Origin: a virus | DNA: 44,845 nucleotides | Reading direction: 5' to 3' (one strand) | IMG/VR virus record: IMGVR_UViG_3300034257_000035 | Coordinates: 1-44,845 of that record | Shown here: piece after piece, positions 31,744-40,001 of the stretch | Layout of the letters: every line of letters starts with the position of its first letter | How positions within the stretch are numbered: the stretch's first letter is position 1 | Position numbers and translations under genes: made by a program | The notes under the pieces: model-generated | The model's database searches: none | The model's input: only the letters and a program-made list of their open reading frames with translations | What the model was told of the DNA's origin: nothing

Positions 31744-32295
31744 ATGCATCAAGACGTAAGAGAAGTCGTGAACATTATCGGCAGCATGCGCGAGCAGTTC
31801 AATCATCATGGACCGCGCGTGAGTGGCAATGCGGTGAAGCTGGCGGAGGCGGTGGGGATGAGCCGGTACGACATCGGAATGATCGCGGCAGGGGCGCAAC
31901 TGCATGATATCGGGAAGCTGCTGATCAGGCCTGAGCTGTTGAATGCGCCGCGCGCATTGACTGAAGATGAACGCGCGGAGATCAACACGCATGTGGTGAT
32001 GGGCTGGGACATTGTCAACCAGGCAGGATATGAGAAGACGATCCAGGATATCGTGCGGCATCATCACGAAAAGTGGGATGGGACCGGCTACCCGGATGGA
32101 TTGAAACAAACGGACATTCCGATTGCGGCGCGCATTGTTGCTGTCTGTGACATCTATCAGGCGATGACAGATGACAGGATTTACAGGGATGCGGTTACGC
32201 CTGAATTTGCGAAGGAGTATATGCTGTCAAGCAAGGGCATCATTCTGGACCCTCAGTTGGTGGATCTGTTCTTTGAGAAGGTGGTGACTGAATGA
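31744..32295 (+). CDS. HD-GYP domain phosphodiesterase
   Basis: 183 residues, a stand-alone HD-GYP domain. Metal ligands: H54-D55 in 'HDIGK', H83, H107-H108-E109, and D136; the signature 'HHEKWDGTGYPDGL' (107-120) is intact. HD-GYP enzymes cleave c-di-GMP, and some cleave 3',3'-cGAMP. There is no sensor domain. In a late operon next to a holin it may lower the host's cyclic-dinucleotide level at lysis or blunt CBASS-type defence. Overlaps the next gene (ATGA). Confidence 0.85.
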   Translation: MHQDVREVVNIIGSMREQFNHHGPRVSGNAVKLAEAVGMSRYDIGMIAAGAQLHDIGKLLIRPELLNAPRALTEDERAEINTHVVMGWDIVNQAGYEKTIQDIVRHHHEKWDGTGYPDGLKQTDIPIAARIVAVCDIYQAMTDDRIYRDAVTPEFAKEYMLSSKGIILDPQLVDLFFEKVVTE

Positions 32296-32828
32296 GTCCG
32301 CCCGATAAGTCAAAGACCCAGCCGATCGACGTGTCAGTCATCTATACGATGCTGAGGCAGTTGGCCCAGGATGATGATGAGAACAAGAGGAAGATCCTGA
32401 AGGCGATCACGGAGCTGAGTGGACGGATTGCCATCGCACAGCGAGATGTGATCGATCTGACAGGCACGATGAAGGTCATTTCCAACGATGCCGCGAATTC
32501 TCGTTTACAGAGGCTCCAGGCAGAGGTAGCAGAACAAGAGCGCGAGCGCAAAGTATTAGAGGAACGTCTGCGGATTGTGGATGAACGCCTGGTGGAAAAG
32601 AAGACCCTCACCGTCGGAGTGTTGAACACCACTGACAAAATGATAGCGGCTGCCGCACTGACCTTCGAACAACGTGAGAAGCTCGAACAGGATGCGAAAG
32701 ACGCAGTATGGGCGAGGCGCAAAGAGCAGATCATTACTGCCGTGATGATCTCCACAGCTGTGGGTGGAGTGGGAACTGTCATCACAGCAATTTTATGGTT
32801 CATAAATTTTTACATGAGTAACCGCTAA
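32292..32828 (+). CDS. Coiled-coil protein with C-terminal TM (lysis-linked?)
   Basis: 178 residues. A helical N-terminus, a long coiled coil (about 68-105, RLQRLQAEVAEQERERKVLE), and a C-terminal TM helix (about 150-172, AVMISTAVGGVGTVITAILW). It overlaps the HD-GYP gene and precedes the SH3-like gene. Its tail-anchored form suits a lysis accessory or membrane scaffold; no spanin motif is seen. Confidence 0.5.
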   Translation: MSPPDKSKTQPIDVSVIYTMLRQLAQDDDENKRKILKAITELSGRIAIAQRDVIDLTGTMKVISNDAANSRLQRLQAEVAEQERERKVLEERLRIVDERLVEKKTLTVGVLNTTDKMIAAAALTFEQREKLEQDAKDAVWARRKEQIITAVMISTAVGGVGTVITAILWFINFYMSNR

Positions 32829-32839
32829 TTGGAGTCATT

Positions 32840-33178
32840 ATGGAACTGGGACCTAAATTTCTTTTGCTCGTAAAGGTGGCGAAGGGACTTGTTATCCGTG
32901 ATACGCCACGGCCTGAATCGCAGGGTGGAAGGTCGATGAGGACGGTCGGAGTAGGCACTGCGCTTTATGCATATCAGATCATCAATGTGGGTGGAGTTGA
33001 TTATGCCAGACTGGTCCCGCAAAACCCTTTGAAGCCCGAATGGGTGCGTGTGGCTGAAGCTGACCACAGTATTGAATATGTGGATGTGATGGAGATGGAT
33101 CCGACGGACAGCAACAGTGTGCTGGCGGATGCCATCACTTTACTGGCCACTGCGATCCGCGAACTGGCGAGGAAATGA
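32840..33178 (+). CDS. Small SH3-like domain protein
   Basis: 112 residues behind a GGAG site. 'GLVIRDTPRPESQGGRSMRT' and 'WVRVAE' show the start and end of a bacterial SH3 (SH3b) domain of the kind that binds cell walls. A helix (ADAITLLATAIRELAR) ends it. There is no amidase, lysozyme or peptidase domain here, so it is not an endolysin by itself. Could guide lysis or bind wall polymers. Confidence 0.55.
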   Translation: MELGPKFLLLVKVAKGLVIRDTPRPESQGGRSMRTVGVGTALYAYQIINVGGVDYARLVPQNPLKPEWVRVAEADHSIEYVDVMEMDPTDSNSVLADAITLLATAIRELARK

Positions 33179-33180
33179 CG

Positions 33181-33249
33181 ACCCCCGGCCCCCTTCGCCC
33201 TTCGGGCACTTCCCCCAAATTCGACGAGCATCGAATTTAGGGGAAGAGG
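33181..33249. repeat. Interspersed palindrome, long type
   Basis: GCCC-TTC-GGGC, then TTCCCCCAAATTCGA (33210-33224), loop CGAGCA, TCGAATTTAGGGGAA (33231-33245), 15-bp stem with one mismatch. It ends one base before the 8-bp duplication of cassette 4. Confidence 0.88.
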
Positions 33250-33257
33250 ATAGGAAT

Positions 33258-33544
33258 GGTAACTATATACCTACCTCACCTGAAAGGAAACGGACTGATG
33301 GAAGAGAAAAAGAATAAACAAAAGTGGCCTGTGCATTACTCAAAGGATGGTGTTTGGTCAACGGGTGGCATGGGACGCCACATGGACGATGCTTTTTATG
33401 CCGAAGTTGAAGCATTTGACAGAGATGACGCCCAAGCGCAGGCAGAAAAGATGATGGCTGAAGATGAACTCAAGCCTGGCACTTGGGATTATTGGAACGC
33501 CGTAACATCTAAAGGTGGCTAGGTGAGCCAAGTATATAGTTACC
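33258..33544 (+). mobile_element. Gene cassette 4 with inverted ends (287 bp, one gene)
   Basis: Left end GGTAACTATATAC-CTAC-CTCACCT (33258-33281), right end AGGTGAG-CCAA-GTATATAGTTACC (33521-33544): 24-bp ends identical except for the 4-base block. ATAGGAAT flanks both sides exactly (33250-33257 and 33545-33552). The gene's TAG stop overlaps the right end. The cleanest copy. Confidence 0.82.
33298..33522 (+). CDS. Small cassette-borne protein (74 residues)
   Basis: ATG at 33298 behind AAAGGAAA. Lys-rich start (MEEKKNKQKWPVHYSKD), then 'VEAFDRDDAQAQAEKMM' and 'LKPGTWDYWNAV'. The acidic-helical middle resembles no family I know. It lies between late genes, so it may be expressed with them by read-through. 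Confidence 0.6.
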   Translation: MEEKKNKQKWPVHYSKDGVWSTGGMGRHMDDAFYAEVEAFDRDDAQAQAEKMMAEDELKPGTWDYWNAVTSKGG

Positions 33545-33554
33545 ATAGGAATAC

Positions 33555-34346
33555 ATGACGATACGTAAATCACGGATCACACAGTTGGAGCTCGAAGGCT
33601 TTGCCGCTCAGTTGCAGGATGCTGAGGAGGGCGGTGTGGGCTTCGTGGCACTGTCTGCGCAGGAGATCCGTGAGCGTAGTTTGGCCGCGAAGATGGTCTT
33701 AGAAAAAACAATTCTTGACCGAATGCTGAAAGATAAAGACAAGGAGGTGAAGGAGACTCTCTTCCCCGATTGGTCTGAACCTTATCACCGTCTTCTCAAT
33801 GCGGGGCTGCCCTGGCGGATCGCGGCTTATGTGGCATGGGCCACGATGCCGAAAAATCACCGCTGGCCAGAGACGCAGGATCAGCTTGCGATGGAGGTGC
33901 TGGGTCTTACGTCTGACCGGTCGATATCGACCTGGAGACGAAAGCACCCTGAGATCGATCAACTGATCGCGGACATGCAGGCGGAGGCGATGCTGGAATA
34001 TCGCCCGGGTGCTATCCATGCGCTGGGGACAGTGGCATCCGATGCGAGTTATCGGGCGAACCCAGATAGACGGTTGTTGTTCGAGATGACGGGGGATCAC
34101 GTTCCGCGCAGCAAAGTGGATGTGGGCCAGGCGAGCGGGATCGGGAAGAGTATTCTCGACCGGCTGGATAAGTTGCCTACTGATAAGTTGATCGAGATGC
34201 TAGGCCCGGATGCGCTGGATATTATCGAGGAGTTGAAGGAAGAAATCGAAGAGACCCCCGACCCCCGACCCCCTTCGGCTTCGCCGCTTTCCCCCAAATT
34301 CGAGAGTGCATCGAATTTAGGGGAAGAAGATGAGGGGATTGAATGA
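33555..34346 (+). CDS. Terminase small subunit (TerS-like)
   Basis: 263 residues. The HTH-like section 'QLAMEVLGLTSDRSISTWRR' near 110-140 and the helical middle fit a packaging small subunit that recognises phage DNA and feeds it to TerL. It overlaps TerL by 4 bases. The last 30 residues (TPDPRPPSASPLSPKF and on) are translated from an interspersed palindrome (34253-34330), replacing the native end. Confidence 0.7.
   Translation: MTIRKSRITQLELEGFAAQLQDAEEGGVGFVALSAQEIRERSLAAKMVLEKTILDRMLKDKDKEVKETLFPDWSEPYHRLLNAGLPWRIAAYVAWATMPKNHRWPETQDQLAMEVLGLTSDRSISTWRRKHPEIDQLIADMQAEAMLEYRPGAIHALGTVASDASYRANPDRRLLFEMTGDHVPRSKVDVGQASGIGKSILDRLDKLPTDKLIEMLGPDALDIIEELKEEIEETPDPRPPSASPLSPKFESASNLGEEDEGIE
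34253..34330. repeat. Interspersed palindrome forming the end of TerS
   Basis: Two CCCCCGACC units, CGGC-TTC-GCCG, then TTCCCCCAAATTCGA (34289-34303), loop GAGTGCA, TCGAATTTAGGGGAA (34311-34325). The frame stays open through it and ends at 34346, just after the TerL start at 34343. Confidence 0.88.
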
Positions 34347-35929
34347 TCGATCAGAAGCAGGCGATCAAGAGCGCGCTGAAAAGTCGACTCGTTGCGAAGC
34401 GGGATTTTATGACGTTCTGCAAATTCACCGATCCCAAGTATCCGAGTGAGGCGCGGCATTTGCAGTACCTCACGAAGAAGCTGGAGCAGGTGAAGCTGTA
34501 TATCAAAACGAAAGGTGAGCAGGGAATCGGGCGCCTGATGATCTTCATGCCTCCACGTTACTGGAAATCGCAGACCGCTTCACGCAAGTTCCCTGCCTGG
34601 CTGTTGGGTGACATGTCGGATGTGCGCATCATCCTCACGTCGTATGGTGCGGACCTGGCTACGAAGCATTCACGCGAGGTGCGCGACTTGATCCAGTCTG
34701 ATCGTTATCAGACGATCTTCGGTGAGCTGGCATCGGTGGGGGAGCCTGTTTTGTTGGACCCTGAAAGCAGGAGCGCAGCTGCATGGGAGGTGGCACATCA
34801 CAGCGGCGGCATGATCGCTTCTGGTGTGGGTGGTGCGATCACAGGTTTCGGGGCGAATCTGTTCGTGATCGATGATCCGGTCAAGAGTCGGGATGAAGCG
34901 TCTTCGACAACGAGGCGGGAGGCGGTCTGGGAGTGGTACCGGTCCACTGCATATACACGTCTCGAAGATGGTGCGGCCATCATCCTGATCATGACCCGTT
35001 GGGATATCGAAGACCTGGGCGGGAAACTTTTGAATGCGATGGTGAGTGACCCTGAAGCGGACCAGTGGGAAGTGGTGATGATGCCTGCGACCGCACTGGA
35101 GGCGAAGGCTTACCCGAAGACGCGTGAAGAGTACGTTGAGAATTTATTGCGCGGAATTTTTATCCCGATGGGTGGCGACCAGCTGGGGCGCGAGCCGGGT
35201 GAGCCATTGTGGGAGCAGAAGCATGACGAGGCGCTGTTGAAGGCGATCTCTGCCAACATGGGTGACTTTGAATTCGTGGCACAGTTCGGTCAGATGCCGC
35301 GGCTGGCAGAGGGGAATTTCTTCGATGAGCAGGATCTTGGAATTGTGGAGCGTGCCCCTGAAGGTTTGCAGTGGTATCGCTATGTGGACCTGGCATTGGG
35401 GAAGACCGAACAGAATGATTTCAATGCAACCGCAGCGGTGGCCATGGGTGAGGATGGCATTCTCTACATCCGCGATATGTTGAAGGAGCAGAACCTGGAT
35501 TCGTTTTTTCCCTTATGCAGCACACTGATGCTTTCGGATGAGGAAGAGGGAACGATCTGGGGCATTGAAGATAATGCGTTCCAATCCCTGGTGGTCAGGG
35601 ACTTCCTGAAGGATAAACGCCTGGCACGAGTTTCGATCATTGGCATGACGCGCAAGAGTTCGGATGGGGATAAAACGAAGTGGGCACAGCCCTGGCGGTT
35701 GCGCTCGAAGCAGGGAATGGTGAGGCTGGTGCGCGGCACATGGAACCTGTCATTTATGCGGACCGCAGCTTCCTTCCCGAATGGCAGACGTGATGATGAG
35801 ATCGATACGGTGAGCGGTGGCAATGAGATGATCGCGGAGAACGTGAGTGGAAATGGAAAGACCGCGAGCGCGGAAGCAATTGTTTTTGACGCAAGTTCCA
35901 TGTTCCAGGTTTCAGGTATAGAGAATTAG
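34343..35929 (+). CDS. terL: Terminase large subunit
   Basis: 528 residues. The ATPase has a Walker A variant 'PPRYWKSQ' (70-77) and Walker B 'LFVIDDPV' with D177/D178, followed by 'ILIMTRWDIEDLGG', a usual coupling-motif area. The RNaseH-like nuclease part begins near 345 ('YVDLALGKTEQNDFNATAAV') with later acidic residues in 'WGIEDNAFQS' and 'DEIDTVSGG'. It cuts and pumps phage DNA into the head. ATG overlaps the stop of TerS. Complete and apparently functional. Confidence 0.93.
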   Translation: MIDQKQAIKSALKSRLVAKRDFMTFCKFTDPKYPSEARHLQYLTKKLEQVKLYIKTKGEQGIGRLMIFMPPRYWKSQTASRKFPAWLLGDMSDVRIILTSYGADLATKHSREVRDLIQSDRYQTIFGELASVGEPVLLDPESRSAAAWEVAHHSGGMIASGVGGAITGFGANLFVIDDPVKSRDEASSTTRREAVWEWYRSTAYTRLEDGAAIILIMTRWDIEDLGGKLLNAMVSDPEADQWEVVMMPATALEAKAYPKTREEYVENLLRGIFIPMGGDQLGREPGEPLWEQKHDEALLKAISANMGDFEFVAQFGQMPRLAEGNFFDEQDLGIVERAPEGLQWYRYVDLALGKTEQNDFNATAAVAMGEDGILYIRDMLKEQNLDSFFPLCSTLMLSDEEEGTIWGIEDNAFQSLVVRDFLKDKRLARVSIIGMTRKSSDGDKTKWAQPWRLRSKQGMVRLVRGTWNLSFMRTAASFPNGRRDDEIDTVSGGNEMIAENVSGNGKTASAEAIVFDASSMFQVSGIEN

Positions 35930-35946
35930 AGAATTGGAGAATTGCT
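35930..35946. repeat. GAGAATTG tandem leader before the capsid gene
   Basis: The 3' end of terL and the 17 bases after it read TAGAGAATTAGAGAATTGG then AGAATTGCTATGG, three RGAGAATT units. The GGAG within them serves as ribosome site for 35947. Same motif as at 26061. Confidence 0.5.
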
Positions 35947-38619
35947 ATGGCTAAGAAAATCAAAAAAGGGAAAGTGCTTGAAGAGCTGGTGAAGGGAAGC
36001 ATGGAGTACACCATGCAGTTGATCATGACTGCTTTTCGAGCGCAGTTCCCACGTCTAGAATCATACAACACATTGCATTATTACATCTCCGAAGTGTTCA
36101 GCGATTATGTGATCGTCTCCTGCTACGGGGATGGAAGCCCACTTAAGAGCGATGAATATTTCAAAGTGAGTTATTCGAAGAGTGGCGATGTTTATACATT
36201 CGCGGCGCGGGATGAGTGGGAAGTTGTGGAGCTGGCATATCAGCCGCAGACATCCCTCACCCCTAGCCCCTCTCCCGTTGGAGAGGGGAAGAATGGAAAG
36301 CGGAAGGGGAAGCGGTTTGAGGAGCGGGTCGATGCACGTGTGGCATTGCAGGAAGCTGAAGAGGGCAAGCCGCGCAGGATCCGTATTGAAGGTGCAATGA
36401 CGGCGAACGTTGTCAATGGCAACAATCGTCGATATCCCAGTTCTGTGCTTGAGTCAGCGGTTGCCGAGTTAGGCGGTCATCTGAATGAGAGCCCAGGGCA
36501 GGGCCGAGCCGCTCAGATACTCGGCGAGGCAGAACATCCGTCCGATAAAGGCGGGCGTCCAAATTTGCTGGAGACGGTGACGAAATGGGCTGAAGTTGCG
36601 TTCGATGGAAGCAATGTTAATCTCACTGGTCACATCGTTGAAACCAGCAAAGGCAAGGACATCCTGACCCTAATGGAAAATGGCGTGATGCCTGGCGTGT
36701 CGATGCGTGGCTATGGTGAAGGTAAGAATGTGAAAAATGGCGATGAAAAAATATTCGAGGTGACGGAGCTGCACATCACAGGCTTTGACCTGGTGCTCGA
36801 ACCGTCCTTTGAGAATGCCGCCGAATTAATTGAATCTCAATCATCTATGGAGGATGACATGAACGTATTGGAAGAACTAAAGAAATTACTGGCTGAACAT
36901 CCTGAATTGTTTGGCAATGGCATGACCGAAGCGCAGCTCGAGGCGCTGAATGAAAAGCAGTTGAAGAAACTGGATGAGTCTCTGCGCTCCGCACTGGGCA
37001 TCGATGCGAACGCGAACATCGTTGAAGCTGTGAAGGCGAATGCAGATAAGGCAAAGTTGTACGATGCAATGCAAGCCAGGCTTGCGGTGGATGCGGCGAT
37101 CACGGAGGCGACGAAGGATCTTCCGTTTGGCAAAACTTTGAACGGGATGTTCATTGCATCCATCACGGAAGCCAATCTCAGCACGCCTGAAGCGGTCAAG
37201 CAATTTGCTGAGAGCAAGCGCAAGGAATATGGCAAGCTGGCTGCAGCTGGCGCACTGAAGGGTATGGGCTTCGATGAGAAGACCAAGAGTGTCCGTGTGA
37301 TCGGTGATGTGCTGGAGAGTGAGACCGGCACGCCCGAATTTGCACGGGCTTCATTCGAGCTGGTCGAATCGATCCAACGCGCTGAGAACCTGCCTGTGCG
37401 CAATCTCAGCCAGGGCGTGAATGCGGCTGAGATCTTCACACGGCGTTTGCTGGAACGCTTCGATATGTTGCACAGCGTGGCGTTGATGGCAGAGAGCCAG
37501 ATGCTTCAGGAAGCGACATTGACCACCGATCTCAATATTCCGTATAGCGTGAGCCGCGCAATCATCGAAGAGACATTCCCCAATTTGGTGGCAGCCAACA
37601 TCTTCGACGTGGGCACGATCGAGACTTCGCCCACGCGTTTGTATTTTGAAGCGACCACGGGCGAGACCGGCTATGCCGTTGACATCACGGATGAGGTGGA
37701 GACTGCTGGCGTGGAAAACACCTGGTATGCCCTTTCGCATGGCCGCATCACTCCGGGATCGGTCGTGGTCACATCCAACCCCGCTGGTACGACTTACGTC
37801 GAAGGCACTGATTTTGTGATTGATTACGCGGCGGGCAAGATCAAAGCGCTCACGGCTGGCTCGATCAATGCCAATGATGTGCTGGTGGATTATTCGTACA
37901 GCGCCATCCGCAACGGTGAGATGCAGCCGATCGAGCGTGTGAAGACATCGCTGGCTTATATCACCATCGAGGCCGCGGCTGACCGCCTGGCTGACCAGAT
38001 CAGCCGTGAGGCAATCGTATTCTCCCGCTCACAATTGGGCTGGGATGCAGTGGCACGCACGATGGCAAACCTTATCAAGCAGTTACGCCGCAAGATCGAT
38101 CAGGGCCTGCTTTATGCGGCATTCTCTGCGGTGATGTCTGTTCCCGATAACAGTACCGATACGTGGACAGTCGATACTGCGCAAACTGCCCTGGCTGAGC
38201 TGGTGCGTTTGATGGGCAATGCCAACGTGATCGTTGGAAATCGGTTCTATGAGCCCACCTTCTATTTGATGAGCGTGACGAATGCTGACCGCTTGAGCAA
38301 CTGGGAAGGTTACATGCGGGATGGTTTCCCGAATGTGCTGCTGAATGCGGCTGGCTTTGCTGGCATGGTGAAGGGCAAACCGATCTTTGCTTCGACAGAG
38401 TTCCCCGATACGCTGATCATCGCGGGCAACCGTGAGCTGGTGCAGCACCGTGTGTTCCTGCCGTTGAGTATCAAGGGTCCATTCCCCACGTATGCAACCA
38501 CCGGCGATGTGACACGTCTTGTTGCGGCTGATCAATATTACGCTGAGGAGTTTAACTCGACGAACGTCACTGTGAATGAGAAGGGCGCGTTCGTGCCGAT
38601 TAATGACGCGGGGTCGTAA
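35947..38619 (+). CDS. Prohead protease - scaffold - major capsid fusion
   Basis: 890 residues in one frame. (a) 20-100: a head-maturation type domain ('VFSDYVIVSCYG', 'WEVVELAYQ'). (b) 102-121: palindrome-derived insert. (c) about 143-287: S80/T4 gp21-like protease with 'NNRRYPSSVL', 'GEAEHPSD' (H197) and 'VSMRGYG' (S242). (d) about 300-440: helical, charged, scaffold-like. (e) about 450-890: HK97-fold capsid, with an Ig-like insert near 640 ('PGSVVVTSNPAGTTYVEG'). Protease and shell are usually separate genes, so the precursor must cut itself free on assembly. Confidence 0.82.
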   Translation: MAKKIKKGKVLEELVKGSMEYTMQLIMTAFRAQFPRLESYNTLHYYISEVFSDYVIVSCYGDGSPLKSDEYFKVSYSKSGDVYTFAARDEWEVVELAYQPQTSLTPSPSPVGEGKNGKRKGKRFEERVDARVALQEAEEGKPRRIRIEGAMTANVVNGNNRRYPSSVLESAVAELGGHLNESPGQGRAAQILGEAEHPSDKGGRPNLLETVTKWAEVAFDGSNVNLTGHIVETSKGKDILTLMENGVMPGVSMRGYGEGKNVKNGDEKIFEVTELHITGFDLVLEPSFENAAELIESQSSMEDDMNVLEELKKLLAEHPELFGNGMTEAQLEALNEKQLKKLDESLRSALGIDANANIVEAVKANADKAKLYDAMQARLAVDAAITEATKDLPFGKTLNGMFIASITEANLSTPEAVKQFAESKRKEYGKLAAAGALKGMGFDEKTKSVRVIGDVLESETGTPEFARASFELVESIQRAENLPVRNLSQGVNAAEIFTRRLLERFDMLHSVALMAESQMLQEATLTTDLNIPYSVSRAIIEETFPNLVAANIFDVGTIETSPTRLYFEATTGETGYAVDITDEVETAGVENTWYALSHGRITPGSVVVTSNPAGTTYVEGTDFVIDYAAGKIKALTAGSINANDVLVDYSYSAIRNGEMQPIERVKTSLAYITIEAAADRLADQISREAIVFSRSQLGWDAVARTMANLIKQLRRKIDQGLLYAAFSAVMSVPDNSTDTWTVDTAQTALAELVRLMGNANVIVGNRFYEPTFYLMSVTNADRLSNWEGYMRDGFPNVLLNAAGFAGMVKGKPIFASTEFPDTLIIAGNRELVQHRVFLPLSIKGPFPTYATTGDVTRLVAADQYYAEEFNSTNVTVNEKGAFVPINDAGS
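36250..36291. repeat. Interspersed palindrome inside the capsid fusion gene
   Basis: CCCCTCTCC (36267-36275), loop CGTT, GGAGAGGGG (36280-36288): perfect 9-bp stem, lead-in 'CCTCACCCCTAG'. It encodes part of the linker between the N-terminal and protease domains. Confidence 0.88.
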
Positions 38620-38715
38620 CCCCCACCGCCGCTAAAGCGGCACCTCCCCCAAATAGCCTTTGGGCTCGATACGGCCTTCGGCCTACTCGACCAGCGGGCT
38701 ATTTGGGGGAGGGAA
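38620..38715. repeat. Composite palindrome with 16-bp perfect stem
   Basis: GCCGC-TAAA-GCGGC (38629-38642), then CCTCCCCCAAATAGCC (38643-38658) and its exact complement GGCTATTTGGGGGAGG (38697-38712). The loop carries CTCGATACGGCCTTCGGCC then TACTCGACCAGC, itself a palindrome known to me from other bacteria. It looks like one repeat nested in another, and may also end capsid transcription in part. Confidence 0.85.
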
Positions 38716-38727
38716 AAAGGAATGAAT

Positions 38728-39429
38728 ATGAGTTCTGCTGGGATCTTGTATATGGCATTTGGAGCGAAGGCGGCTGCCGCAATCGGGAAGAGCGTCGTTT
38801 CGTTGAGAAAGATCGGAATGAAACTTCCTTTCTGCGTTGTTGGAGATACGGCTGTGGGAGACGCGCAGTTCATCCGATGGGAGGGTGAAAGTCCGTTCGA
38901 TGGGAGTCAGCGCCATAATTTTCAGTTCAGGGCGGGGCGTATCAAGCCGTGTTTATATAGGATCTCGCCATTCGAGCAGACGCTGTACATCGATGCGGAT
39001 ACAACTTTCATCCGATCCATACAAGATGGTTTCGATGGTTTGGATAACCATGATATTGTGGCGACTGAGGAAAATTTGACACTGGAAGGCTTGTACAACA
39101 AGAAACTGGCAGGTTGGGAGATCAATCTGCAGGAGCGTGATGTGACCGTGGCTGAAACAGGCGGGGATGCAAAACAAAAATTTATCAATACGGGTGTGAT
39201 GTTTTTCAAGAAGAACATTCAGACCGAGAAATTATTCGATGACTGGCATGGCCAGTGGCTGCGCTTCCAGCAATGGGATGAACAACTCGCCTTTCACCGC
39301 GCCATTTATGCCAACCAGGATGTGAAAGTTAAATATCTTTCTGTGAAATGGAATAACCCACAGCTCGATGCAGGAACTGTTATTCACCATCTTTACGGAA
39401 GGGGTGTGGTGAGGATGGACATCAAATGA
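38728..39429 (+). CDS. GT-A fold glycosyltransferase (GT8-like)
   Basis: 233 residues from the ATG at 38728, chosen because AAAAAGGA is 7 bases ahead; the ATG at 38722 is too close. The DxD metal/sugar-nucleotide motif is 'YIDADTTF' (D89, D91), with 'FINTGVMFF' and 'HLYGRG' downstream, typical of GT8-like enzymes. It would add a sugar from an NDP-sugar to a virion protein or cell surface. It is the first of three coupled genes between capsid and connector. Confidence 0.75.
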   Translation: MSSAGILYMAFGAKAAAAIGKSVVSLRKIGMKLPFCVVGDTAVGDAQFIRWEGESPFDGSQRHNFQFRAGRIKPCLYRISPFEQTLYIDADTTFIRSIQDGFDGLDNHDIVATEENLTLEGLYNKKLAGWEINLQERDVTVAETGGDAKQKFINTGVMFFKKNIQTEKLFDDWHGQWLRFQQWDEQLAFHRAIYANQDVKVKYLSVKWNNPQLDAGTVIHHLYGRGVVRMDIK

Positions 39430-40001
39430 TGGATGTGATGTTTCTAAAGAAGCTGCATCTTAATAATGCAATAACCATTGTTGGGAAGGGGCCAAGTCTG
39501 GAATATTTGACCGCTGTATATTTTGCAGCAGGCAGTCCCATCCTATGCCTAAATGATTCGATAAGGATTGTGCAGGATTTTGAGCTTGATAACCCATTGT
39601 ATTCCCTGCAAAAGGATGGAACGGCGGAATATATGGTGAGGCCAGAGGAACGAGTTATTTTGCTCCTGCAGGGAACCCCAGGTTATTCTGGAGAATACTT
39701 TAAGAGCCATAAAAAAAGAATTGTGCTTGACCCTGTGACGGAGCTGGGTTTTCAACATGAGGAAACAACTGCGGTTGAAATTGCCATCGCCATTTCAAAG
39801 TTCATGGGATGCAATTTTATCCACATGCTTTGCTGCGATCTGCTAACCACCAAAGATGGCAGAACCTTTGATATCCGTACACACCTGTCGCGGCTCGATG
39901 CCGATAAGTCCACAATTTATTCCTATGCCAAACCAGCGGTGCTTAAGGGTTTGGAAACCATTGCACATGACTTCATAATCCCTGAGGAGATACTCGTATG
40001 A
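39426..40001 (+). CDS. GkGPSL-type protein (DUF115-like)
   Basis: 191 residues. 'ITIVGKGPSLEYL' near the start followed by 'PILCLNDSIRIV' is the G-x-G-P-S-L ... L-N pattern of DUF115/sialic-acid-linked transferases; 'HMLCCDLL' lies later. It may pass a sugar or sugar precursor in the same pathway as its neighbours. It overlaps both neighbours by 4 bases (ATGA). Function is inferred. Confidence 0.5.
   Translation: MMDVMFLKKLHLNNAITIVGKGPSLEYLTAVYFAAGSPILCLNDSIRIVQDFELDNPLYSLQKDGTAEYMVRPEERVILLLQGTPGYSGEYFKSHKKRIVLDPVTELGFQHEETTAVEIAIAISKFMGCNFIHMLCCDLLTTKDGRTFDIRTHLSRLDADKSTIYSYAKPAVLKGLETIAHDFIIPEEILV

Noticed and set aside
25259-33544. Cassette ends read as promoters, since TTGACA occurs in some
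   Set aside because: TTGACA appears only in cassettes 2 and 3, has no -10 at a proper distance, and other copies have CTAC at that place.
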